Assembly: GCA_964595945.1 (NCBI GenBank)
Contig: CAZQSL010000003.1
Span: 1 to 64,000 of the forward strand
DNA: 64,000 nt
Reading direction: 5' to 3'
Source: CAZQSL01 sp964595945
GTDB taxonomy: Bacteria > UBP15 > UBA6099 > JAJRTR01
Position 1 is the stretch's first letter, and each line of letters begins with the position of its first letter. Made by a program: the position numbers and the translations under genes. Shown piece by piece: positions 1 to 8,344 of the stretch. The notes under the pieces are model-generated. The model was given only the letters and a program-made list of their open reading frames with translations. It made no database searches and was not told where the DNA came from.

Positions 1-2
1 GG

Positions 3-1919
3 GGCATGGGCGCTGAAGACAAGAAAAGACGCGGGCTCCCTGCTACTCGTGAAAACACGTGGGAATCGGCCATAGACAGGATGCTGCTCGGACTCGCGGT
101 GCCGCAATCAGCAGGCACTTCCCTTTTCGATACGTTGCCATTCAGTGATATCGAAGGCGGTGACACTGTCATTCTTGGCAGATTTGTGGAATTCATGACG
201 AGGCTGTTTTTATTTTCGGAGCGAGTTGCCAGTCCCCGGACGGCTACGGCGTGGAGCGCTGCGCTTTCGGAATTGCTGAATGCGTTTTTCGAGACCGGAG
301 ATGCCGCGCACGAAGAGGTCAGGGCGGTCGAGAGGGTGATTTCCACACTTGACGGCATTTCGTCTCTGACGGGTTTCGATGGTGAAATACCACCGGCAGT
401 GATCATTGAGTATCTCGAAAGCCGCATCCCGGAGCATCAGAGAAAACATGGGTTCATCACCGGTGGGGTTACGTTCTGCGGCATGTTGCCGATGAGGAGT
501 ATACCTTTCCGTGTCATAAGCCTGATCGGGATGAACAGCGACAGTTTCCCTCGGCGCGATCACGCTCCGGGATTTGATCTGATGGCGGCCAGTCCTCATC
601 CCGGCGACCGCTCGCGCCGCGATGAAGACAGATACCTTTTTCTCGAAGCGATCATCTCGGCGCGTGACTCCATCTATATCAGTTATGCCGGCCGCAGCGT
701 CAGCGACAATAGCGAATTCCCGCCATCGCCCCTTGTGAGCGAACTCCTTGACTATGTCTACGCGCGGTTTCCGGCATACGGAGCCGATGAAATCTCGAAA
801 GCGATCCGCCGCGAACACCGTCTGCAGGGATTTCATCCTGACTATTTCGATGCGGGCGCGGACAGTCGCTCTCAGCGCGCCGGCGCGCTTTTCAGCTATT
901 CGAAAAGCAATCTCGAAGCCGCGCGCAATTCGCTCAAGCCGCGCGGTGTGCCGCATGTGCTGGTCGACGGGATGCCAGTGGTGAATAGTGTTGGCTCCGC
1001 CGGGGCTGCCGTGATCGACATGGATGTGCTGACGGAGTTCTACCGCAATCCTCCGCTGTATTTTCTGCGACGTTCGCTTGGCATGAAGCTGTTTGACAGC
1101 AATGAGGCGGTGGAAGAAGATGAGGCGTTCGAGGTGTCAGGCCGCGAAAAGTACAGGATCATGGACCTGATCTCTGATAGGCTGAAGAACAGGGATGTCC
1201 AGTTTGACGAACTCTACAGGCAGCTTGCCGCGAGCGGCATACTGCCGCATGGCAGCGACGGGCGGTATCATTTTGAACAACTCTACGGCGGCGCGAGAGA
1301 ATATGCGGATGCGGTGGCGGAAATGTTCAGCGACTGTCTGCCCCCTCGTCCCTTTGAAATCACTGTCGGAGACTATGCCGTCAGAGGTACAATCGGCAAC
1401 TACAGGCCGGGATGCGGACTGCTTTATGTCCTGGGTAAAAAAGCGTCGGAAGACACATACTGCCAGATGACGGCATGGCTGTATCATCTCGCGCTCAACG
1501 CGATTGCGGCTGGCGAATTTCCGCATGAACGTGCGAGCCTGATCGTGGGATCGAACGACGAGATATATCTTGCGCCGTTTGAAAACCCTGACGACGCGCG
1601 CGATATGCTTGCCTATTTTGTGGGGAAATATGTGACCGGTCAAAAACGCCCCCTGCCTTTTTTCCCCAGATCGGCCCACGAATACGTATCGCTTGACGGC
1701 GCGGGGAAGATCGATGACGGAGTGCCCCTCGGGTGGCAGCTTTCTCGATGGGAGTCCCATTTCAGAAAGAGCGATACAAGAGCTGGCGAGAGTGAGGCGA
1801 CCGAGGTGCGCTACTGTTTCCCGGATGGCGAACCCCTCGATGGGGAGTTTGTCGAAATAGCGAACAGGATGTTTTTTGAAACTTGCGGCAATGTCAGAAA
1901 AAGGACGATAACACGGTGA
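3..1919 (+). CDS. recC: RecC, exonuclease V gamma chain, C-terminal part (5' end outside window)
   Basis: Subunit of the RecBCD helicase-nuclease that processes double-strand DNA ends; RecC is the scaffold and reads Chi in characterised homologues. About 638 residues are present and the frame is open to the window edge, so the N-terminal half (E. coli RecC is about 1120 aa) is missing. Family signatures seen: ENTW near residue 18, the block FCGMLPMRSIPF around residue 158, LIGMNSDSFPR, and GDRSRRDEDRYLFLEA followed by ISYAGRS, all RecC hallmarks. The stop overlaps the GTG start of recB by 3 bases (GTGA), so the two are translationally coupled. No start is proposed; the first ATG, at 6, is internal. 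Confidence 0.93.
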   Translation, partial: GMGAEDKKRRGLPATRENTWESAIDRMLLGLAVPQSAGTSLFDTLPFSDIEGGDTVILGRFVEFMTRLFLFSERVASPRTATAWSAALSELLNAFFETGDAAHEEVRAVERVISTLDGISSLTGFDGEIPPAVIIEYLESRIPEHQRKHGFITGGVTFCGMLPMRSIPFRVISLIGMNSDSFPRRDHAPGFDLMAASPHPGDRSRRDEDRYLFLEAIISARDSIYISYAGRSVSDNSEFPPSPLVSELLDYVYARFPAYGADEISKAIRREHRLQGFHPDYFDAGADSRSQRAGALFSYSKSNLEAARNSLKPRGVPHVLVDGMPVVNSVGSAGAAVIDMDVLTEFYRNPPLYFLRRSLGMKLFDSNEAVEEDEAFEVSGREKYRIMDLISDRLKNRDVQFDELYRQLAASGILPHGSDGRYHFEQLYGGAREYADAVAEMFSDCLPPRPFEITVGDYAVRGTIGNYRPGCGLLYVLGKKASEDTYCQMTAWLYHLALNAIAAGEFPHERASLIVGSNDEIYLAPFENPDDARDMLAYFVGKYVTGQKRPLPFFPRSAHEYVSLDGAGKIDDGVPLGWQLSRWESHFRKSDTRAGESEATEVRYCFPDGEPLDGEFVEIANRMFFETCGNVRKRTITR

Positions 1920-4900
1920 ATGACAAATCGACATTTGACATATTCGGATGCCCACTGACGGGAAAGAATCTCATCGAGGCGAGTGCCGGCACGGGCAAGA
2001 CTTATTCGATAACGGGGCTGTTTCTCAGGCTTCTGCTCGAAACGCGGCCGCCGGTGCGCATCGGGGAAATACTCGTCGTGACCTTCACGCGAACGGCTAC
2101 GCAGGAGTTGTGCGACAGGATCAGGAAACGCCTCGTCCAAGCGAGAGCGGCGCTGGCCGGAAGCACTGCATGCGATGATTTTCTTGTCAGGCTCGCCTCT
2201 ATGCAGCCTGACCGGGGTGAGGCTTTGCGGCGGATCGACGAAGCGATAAGGGACTTCGATGGTGCCGCGATTTTCACGATCCATTCCTTTTGCCAGAAGG
2301 CGTTGAGTGAAAACGCGTTCGAATGCGGCGGCACGTTCAATCAGGAACTCGCGGGTGACGAGACTATCATAAGGGAGGTCGCCACTGATTTCTGGAGGAC
2401 GCTGTTTTACGACAGCGGCCTTTCCGTCGTAAGCGCGCTCCACGGCGCGGGTATCAAGGTGGAAGGCTTCGAGGCGATAGCGGGCAGGCTCGTATCGATT
2501 GCGGATGTGCCGGTCCATCCTGCAGGCAGGATGACGGCGGCCAGTCTCGCGGCTTCGATAATGGAATATGAGGATGCTGTCCATCGCCTCAAGGCCGGAT
2601 GGGTTGGCTGGCGCGACGAACTGTATGCCATGCTCGAAACCGGCAGGGCCGGGGTGAGAAAAACCAGAGCCAGGAAAGACTTGTATCCCAAGTGGTTCGC
2701 GTCTGTCGACAGTTTCGCGTCAGGCAAGGTGGTTGCGGTGAATGCAGAGCATTTCGAGTATGTGCTGAAGTACTCGTTTTCGGAGGCGGAGCCGGTCGGA
2801 AATCCCGCCGGAGAGTGTATCGCCGCAATTGTGGATTTCATCGGCAGGGTGACGCCGCGCATCAGGCTTTCGTTTCTTGACTATGCGGCGCGGGAGTTGC
2901 CCCGTCGGAAAAGGGAACGCAACGTGATGTATTACGACGATATGCTTTCCGGTTTGAGAAGTGCGCTCAGGGGCCAGACCGGTCAGCATCTTGTGGAGTC
3001 GCTTCGCGGAAAATACAGAGCCGCGCTCATTGATGAGTTTCAGGACACCGATCCGGTACAATATGAAATATTCAGCAGGATATTCGGCAGCGAAACGCAC
3101 CCGGTCTTTCTGATCGGCGATCCCAAGCAGGCGATCTACAGTTTTCGCGCGGCTGATATATTTACCTACCTTCGGGCGGCTTCGGAAGCTGACCCGCAAC
3201 CTCCGCTGCTCAATAATTACAGATCGTCCGAACGGCTGATCAAGGCGGTCAATGCCATTTTCGCACCGCCTGTCAGAAATCCGTTCGCATTCGAAGAGAT
3301 TGGATTTGCCGAAGCCAAGGCGCCGGAAAACATCGCTGGCGGGGATACCGGAGCGCTGTTGGAAAATGGCGCTGCCGGCAGCGCGCCTCTGAAGCTATGG
3401 GTGCATTTCGATGAAGCGGCTAACAGGCCGAAAGCTGCGGTCGGGCAGCGACAGATAATGGATGCCGTAGCGACCGAGATAATCGCTCTGCTGCAGGGCG
3501 GCGCGGGGGCGGCGTTTGCAAAGCGCGGGATCGTGCCGGGCGATATCGCGGTGCTTGTCAGGACCAATTCCCAGGCGATTCGGATGCATGACCTTCTGGT
3601 GAAGCGCGGAGTGCCATCGGTGCTGTACAGCGACAGGAATGTTTTCCATACCGACGAGGCCGAAGACCTCGAAAAAGTGCTTGCCGCGATTGCCGCTCCC
3701 TCCGATCTCTATCTGTTGAAGACTGCTCTCGCGGGCTCTTTTTTTGGGTGCTCCGGTGACGAGTTTGTCGATGCCATGACCAGGCCGGAATGTTTCGAAA
3801 AATATGTCCTGCTCTTCAGGGATTGCTCGCGATTGTGGCAAGAACGCGGATTCATGTATATGTTTGTCCATCTGATGCGTAAAAGAAAGGTGAGGGAACG
3901 GCTGCTGCTGATGCCGTCCGGGGAGAGGATCGTCACAAATTACCTTCAGCTCGCGGAACTGCTCCACAGTCACGAGCGCGGGGCCGGCGGCGGCGCGCGA
4001 TCGGCCATAAGATTTTTGCATAATCGCAGGAAGTCGTCCGTGGCATCGGGTGACGATCAGCTAATGCGCCTCGAAAAGGACGCGGATGCCGTCAGGGTCG
4101 TCACTGTCCACAAGAGCAAGGGCCTTGAGTACAATATCGTTTTTTGCCCGTTTCTGTGGAATGCCGAAATCAGTTCGAATATTGTACCGGATTTTTTCAC
4201 TTTTCACGATGATAACGGCAATCTGGCAGTGGAATTCGGCAGGGGTTGCAAGGATGAGGACATCGCCGGGAACTACAGGGAACATCTGCGCATGTATCAT
4301 CTTGAAAGGTTTGCCGAAAGTTTGCGCGGAGCGTATGTCGCCCTGACGAGAGCCAGGCACAGGTGTTATGTCGTGTGGGGTGATTTCAAATCCGGCGCGG
4401 CATCGCCACTTGGATATCTGCTGCATCATGCCCGGAGCGGAGAAGATGTGGATATCGCCGGCGCAGACTTGTTGAAGCTTGATGGGGAAATATTGAGTAG
4501 CATGGACAGGGAAGAATTTTTCGCGGCGATGAATGATCTGGCAGCGCGGGCTGACGGAGCGATCGAAGTGATGGATTTGCCGTTGGCGGCGCGTACATGT
4601 TTTTCGCAGGGGATCGAGTCGCAGCCGCGCCTCGCCGCCCGCATGTTTCCGGAAACCGCAGTCATCGAACGGGGCTGGACGATTTCGAGTTTTTCTCGTC
4701 TGACTGCAGGACATGGCTGGGAGCCGGAAAAAACTGACATCGACGCGATCCACGACTCCCCTGACGGCACATTGCCCTGGCGGCAGGAGCCGGCGGCCGC
4801 ATATCCCGGCGCCGATGAACGATACAGCATTTTCAACCTGCCGAAAGGCGCTCGTACCGGCGAGGCCGTCCACAAGATTTTCGAACTGCACGACTTCACA

Positions 4901-5608
4901 TCGACAGACCAGGTGCAAAGAGGGTTGCTGATCGGGGATGCGATATCATCCTTCAGGCTCGATCTCAACTGGCGTGACACCCTTTCGCGAATGGTCGACA
5001 CGGTGGTATCCGCGCGGCCTGGAGGGCTGATGCAGGGTTTTTCGTTTTCGGCGGTCTCTATGTCCGACAGGCTCAATGAAATGGAGTTCTGCTATCCGGC
5101 GCGCGGGGTGACTCAGGCGGAGTTGCAAACGGTTTTGACTTCCGAAGTCGCCGGTGAGCTTGTCAGCGGTTATGCCGCGGGACTCGGCAGGCTGAAATTC
5201 GATCCGGTCAACGGCTACCTGCGCGGGTTCATCGACATGCTTTTCCACCATGGCGGCAAGTACTATATCGTCGACTGGAAATCGAATCATCTCGGTGATT
5301 GTCCCGCCGGTTATACCCATGAGGCGCTCACGCGCGTGATGAATGACTCGCACTATACGTTGCAGTACCTCCTCTATACGGTAGCGGTCGACAGGTATCT
5401 TTCCAGCCGGGTCGAGGGGTATGACTATGACGGGCATTTCGGCGGAGTGATATATGTATTCGTGCGAGGCGTACACGCCGGCTATCCGGGAAACGGTTTT
5501 TTCTTTTCGCGTCCGGATAAGGCTTTTATCGAAAAACTCTCGCGGGCGCTTATCGGGGAGTCCGCGCCACGGCATGGAAATGGCACCGGCAAAGGCGGCA
5601 TGAGATGA
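1916..5608 (+). CDS. recB: RecB, exonuclease V beta chain (helicase plus nuclease)
   Basis: 3'-5' SF1 helicase and the nuclease of RecBCD. 1230 residues from the GTG at 1916, chosen because it overlaps the recC stop as GTGA; a TTG at 1883 would add 11 unlikely residues. Seen: Walker A EASAGTGKTYS near residue 21, Walker B LIDEFQDTDPVQ near 372, NYRSS, motif V TVHKSKGLEYN near 730, and motif VI YVALTRAR. The C-terminal nuclease domain has GEAVHKIFELH and the metal-binding YIVDWKSNHLGD near residue 1117, so the nuclease looks intact. Length matches E. coli RecB (1180 aa). It is the middle gene of recC-recB-recD, with 4-base overlaps or less on both sides. Confidence 0.95.
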   Translation: MNDKSTFDIFGCPLTGKNLIEASAGTGKTYSITGLFLRLLLETRPPVRIGEILVVTFTRTATQELCDRIRKRLVQARAALAGSTACDDFLVRLASMQPDRGEALRRIDEAIRDFDGAAIFTIHSFCQKALSENAFECGGTFNQELAGDETIIREVATDFWRTLFYDSGLSVVSALHGAGIKVEGFEAIAGRLVSIADVPVHPAGRMTAASLAASIMEYEDAVHRLKAGWVGWRDELYAMLETGRAGVRKTRARKDLYPKWFASVDSFASGKVVAVNAEHFEYVLKYSFSEAEPVGNPAGECIAAIVDFIGRVTPRIRLSFLDYAARELPRRKRERNVMYYDDMLSGLRSALRGQTGQHLVESLRGKYRAALIDEFQDTDPVQYEIFSRIFGSETHPVFLIGDPKQAIYSFRAADIFTYLRAASEADPQPPLLNNYRSSERLIKAVNAIFAPPVRNPFAFEEIGFAEAKAPENIAGGDTGALLENGAAGSAPLKLWVHFDEAANRPKAAVGQRQIMDAVATEIIALLQGGAGAAFAKRGIVPGDIAVLVRTNSQAIRMHDLLVKRGVPSVLYSDRNVFHTDEAEDLEKVLAAIAAPSDLYLLKTALAGSFFGCSGDEFVDAMTRPECFEKYVLLFRDCSRLWQERGFMYMFVHLMRKRKVRERLLLMPSGERIVTNYLQLAELLHSHERGAGGGARSAIRFLHNRRKSSVASGDDQLMRLEKDADAVRVVTVHKSKGLEYNIVFCPFLWNAEISSNIVPDFFTFHDDNGNLAVEFGRGCKDEDIAGNYREHLRMYHLERFAESLRGAYVALTRARHRCYVVWGDFKSGAASPLGYLLHHARSGEDVDIAGADLLKLDGEILSSMDREEFFAAMNDLAARADGAIEVMDLPLAARTCFSQGIESQPRLAARMFPETAVIERGWTISSFSRLTAGHGWEPEKTDIDAIHDSPDGTLPWRQEPAAAYPGADERYSIFNLPKGARTGEAVHKIFELHDFTSTDQVQRGLLIGDAISSFRLDLNWRDTLSRMVDTVVSARPGGLMQGFSFSAVSMSDRLNEMEFCYPARGVTQAELQTVLTSEVAGELVSGYAAGLGRLKFDPVNGYLRGFIDMLFHHGGKYYIVDWKSNHLGDCPAGYTHEALTRVMNDSHYTLQYLLYTVAVDRYLSSRVEGYDYDGHFGGVIYVFVRGVHAGYPGNGFFFSRPDKAFIEKLSRALIGESAPRHGNGTGKGGMR

Positions 5609-7509
5609 CAGAAAGCAAAACAATACTCGAACAACTCAACTCGGCGGGAGTGCTCGAAGCCATCGACATTCATTTTGCCCGCTACATCATCAGGCGAGCT
5701 GGCCATGCCGGAGAAAGTGACAATCCGGCACTGTTCGCCGCTGCTGCGCTCACACTAAGGGCGGTGCGGGCGGGCCATACATGTCTCGATCTCAGGCGGC
5801 TGGCCGGCGATGTGGCTTTTGAAAAAAACGGTGGCAGCGCTGTCATCAGCTTCCCCATAGATGGCGCGATCGAAAGAGCGGTGCGTGATGCCACGGGCGT
5901 CGTCGCTACGGCTTCGGACGAGGTTGACAGTGCCGCCCCCGCGCCTCTTGTCATCGATGGGAGCGGCAGGCTGTTTCTATTCAAATATCTGATGTTCGAA
6001 AAAACGATCGCCGGAAAAATCCGGGAATTGGCGAGTGTCCCTGAGACTGCCGCCGTAGAAATCCCGCCGCAGGCGGTCCAGTATCTGCAAAAGGACGCAG
6101 CCGCGAAAGGAGCGGATGGCCCCGACTGGCAGAAGGTCGCGCAAATGGCTGCCATGAGTAGTGGATTTGCGGTGATCACTGGCGGTCCCGGCACGGGGAA
6201 GACAACGACTGTGGCGCGCATACTTGCGCTGCTTGTCGCCTGCGGCGGTCACGGGGTGCGGCGAATACTGCTCGCGGCTCCGACCGGCAAGGCTGCTGCC
6301 CGGATGGCAGAGGCTATAAACAATGCAAAAAAGCACTCGCTCCAGGACATCCCTTCTGAAGTGCTCGATAAGATTCCTGATACAGCCGGGACCATCCACC
6401 GGATGCTCTGTCCCGATCCCGCCAGAGTCACATTTCGCCGTGGCAGGGATAATCCGCTCGAAGCCGATGTCATTGTGATAGACGAAGCATCCATGATCGA
6501 CGCCGCCCTGATGTCGAGGCTGCTCGAAGCGGTACCGGCCGGAGCGAAACTCATACTCGTCGGTGACAAGGATCAACTATCGTCGGTCGAGGCGGGCAGC
6601 GTGTTTGCGGATATATGCCGCGATGCCGGGAAGGTGCCGAACACCGTGGGGTTCGCGGAAAAATGCGCCGCGGTCACCGGATGCGTGATCGAACATGGCG
6701 CGGATGGCGCAGGCTCATGGCTGCGTGACAGCATAGTCGTGCTGACGAAGAATCATCGCGCGCGATGCGAGGGCATAAAGCGGCTGGCCGCAGCGGTCAG
6801 AGCCGGCGACGCCGCAGGCGCCATGGGTGTGCTCGGAGGTGGATCGTCAGACGTCGTATGGATCGATCCTGATGGTCGCGACGCCGGAGAACTTCTCATG
6901 GCGCTTGCCGCGGAAGGGTATGACAAATATGGAAATGTCGTCAAGAACGGAGTGTCTCCTGCCGATGTTTTCGCAGCGTTTGGCGGCTACAGGATGCTGT
7001 GTGCGACACGTGGCGGAGAGTGGGGCTCGGACACTGCCAATGCCGTCGCGGGCGGTATATTGAGGGATATTCTCAGAATCCCGTACGCTGATTATTTCAC
7101 TGGCTTTCCGGTGATGGTGACGAGAAATGACGCAGCGTTCAATCTGTTCAACGGTGATATAGGCATAGTGCTGCCAGGCAATGGAGGAGAGAGAGGACTC
7201 GACGTCTGTTTCATGGGCGTCTCCGGTGGTGCGGGAGCCGGGCCGGTGTGGCGCAGATGCGCCCTGCTGCCGCCTCACGAAGCGGCCTTCGCCATGACGA
7301 TCCACAAAAGCCAGGGGTCGGAATTTGACGAGGTGTGCCTGCTTCTGCCCGGCCATGACATGCCGATACTGACGCGGGAGCTGATATATACCGGCATCAC
7401 GCGGGCGAGGAGCAGAGTGACCATCGTGGCGCGGGAAAGTATCCTGGCCAGTGCTATAGCACGCCCCGTGATGAGGGATTCGTCACTTGGGGACATGCTG
7501 TGGGGGTGA
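5605..7509 (+). CDS. recD: RecD, exonuclease V alpha chain (5'-3' helicase)
   Basis: Fast 5'-3' SF1 helicase of RecBCD. 634 residues (E. coli RecD is 608). The ATG at 5605 overlaps the recB stop as ATGA. Motifs: Walker A GGPGTGKTTT at residues 193-202, Walker B VIVIDEASMID near 289, motif III LVGDKDQLSSVEAGSVFAD, motif V AMTIHKSQGSEFDEV near 563 and motif VI YTGITRARSRV. The N-terminal 110 residues match the RecB-contacting region in position and length. It closes the operon. The next genes, after 72 bases, are on the other strand and convergent. No obvious terminator hairpin was seen after the stop. Confidence 0.95.
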   Translation: MTESKTILEQLNSAGVLEAIDIHFARYIIRRAGHAGESDNPALFAAAALTLRAVRAGHTCLDLRRLAGDVAFEKNGGSAVISFPIDGAIERAVRDATGVVATASDEVDSAAPAPLVIDGSGRLFLFKYLMFEKTIAGKIRELASVPETAAVEIPPQAVQYLQKDAAAKGADGPDWQKVAQMAAMSSGFAVITGGPGTGKTTTVARILALLVACGGHGVRRILLAAPTGKAAARMAEAINNAKKHSLQDIPSEVLDKIPDTAGTIHRMLCPDPARVTFRRGRDNPLEADVIVIDEASMIDAALMSRLLEAVPAGAKLILVGDKDQLSSVEAGSVFADICRDAGKVPNTVGFAEKCAAVTGCVIEHGADGAGSWLRDSIVVLTKNHRARCEGIKRLAAAVRAGDAAGAMGVLGGGSSDVVWIDPDGRDAGELLMALAAEGYDKYGNVVKNGVSPADVFAAFGGYRMLCATRGGEWGSDTANAVAGGILRDILRIPYADYFTGFPVMVTRNDAAFNLFNGDIGIVLPGNGGERGLDVCFMGVSGGAGAGPVWRRCALLPPHEAAFAMTIHKSQGSEFDEVCLLLPGHDMPILTRELIYTGITRARSRVTIVARESILASAIARPVMRDSSLGDMLWG

Positions 7510-7581
7510 CGGCGCCGGCGGCGAAAGGTTCGTCCTGGCATGATGTTTCTTGATGGATGAGCGGGCCAGCAGGCCGGGGTA

Positions 7582-8325
7582 TCAGTTTTTCCGTTTGTCG
7601 ATATCGTCCATGATGCGCAGGAGAATTTCCGGGTTGAAGGGTTTCTGGAGGTAGCTGTAGACGCCTTTTTCGACTGCTTCGCGGATTTTGTCTTCCATCT
7701 GTTCGTAGTGTCCGGTGACGAGAATGACAATGGCGTCCGGGCGGATATCCTTGATGGAGAGGAAAACTTCGAGACCGTTTATGACCGGGAGGTCCATGTC
7801 GAGGATGATGATGTCGAAACGGTAGAGAGACGCCTTGTCGATGGCTTCTTGGCCGGAGGAAGCGGTTTCGACCCTGTAGCCCTTGCGGGAGAGTACCGTG
7901 CGCATCATTTCGCAGGCGTGGGGTTCGTCGTCGACGACGAGGACGAGCGCGCCGCGGTTGCGGGCGGATTCGATATTTTTGACGAGGACGTCGAAGTCGA
8001 CGGGTTTCTGCAGAGTGGCGAAGGCTCCCTCACGGATGGCTTCCTTGATGAGGTCTTCGACGGCATAGGCGGACACCATGATGACAGGTGTTTCGGGGGC
8101 GATGGGTTTGAGTTTTTTGAAGGTTTCGACGCCGTTGATGCCTGGCATGCGGATGTCCATGAGTACGACGTCGAATTTTTCTTTTGCCAGTATGTCGAGT
8201 GCCTGAAAGCCGTCGAGCACATAAGTTACATCGTAGTTTTCGGTTTCGAGTATGTCCGAGAGAGTTTCGCAGATGTCGCGGTCGTCGTCTACGAGGAGGA
8301 TTTTTGCTTTTGTGGGGGAAGTCAT
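7582..8325 (-). CDS. Response regulator with two tandem receiver domains and no output domain
   Basis: 247 residues made entirely of two CheY-like receivers. REC1 (about 7-122) has the acidic pocket DDD, phospho-acceptor D57 in LMDIRMPG and the conserved Lys in LQKP (K107). REC2 (about 127-245) has VDDEP, D176 in ILDMDLP and K228 in LQKPF. Both look competent for phosphotransfer. The ATG at 8325 is chosen over an in-frame start at 8367 because GAGG lies 9 bases upstream and the longer form would overlap the kinase gene. It lies 19 bases after the sensor-kinase stop, so the two are almost certainly cotranscribed and the kinase is the likely phosphodonor. With no DNA-binding or enzymatic module, output must be by protein contact or phosphorelay. 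Confidence 0.9.
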   Translation of the reverse strand: MTSPTKAKILLVDDDRDICETLSDILETENYDVTYVLDGFQALDILAKEKFDVVLMDIRMPGINGVETFKKLKPIAPETPVIMVSAYAVEDLIKEAIREGAFATLQKPVDFDVLVKNIESARNRGALVLVVDDEPHACEMMRTVLSRKGYRVETASSGQEAIDKASLYRFDIIILDMDLPVINGLEVFLSIKDIRPDAIVILVTGHYEQMEDKIREAVEKGVYSYLQKPFNPEILLRIMDDIDKRKN

Positions 8326-8344
8326 GGATACGTACCTCACTTGG

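Noticed and set aside
4061..4918. 285-codon antisense frame in recB
   Set aside because: Lies opposite conserved helicase motifs; no recognisable domain.
1..7509. Phage-defence island around recCBD
   Set aside because: Standard recC-recB-recD order with intact motifs and no restriction, retron, toxin or abortive-infection gene nearby.
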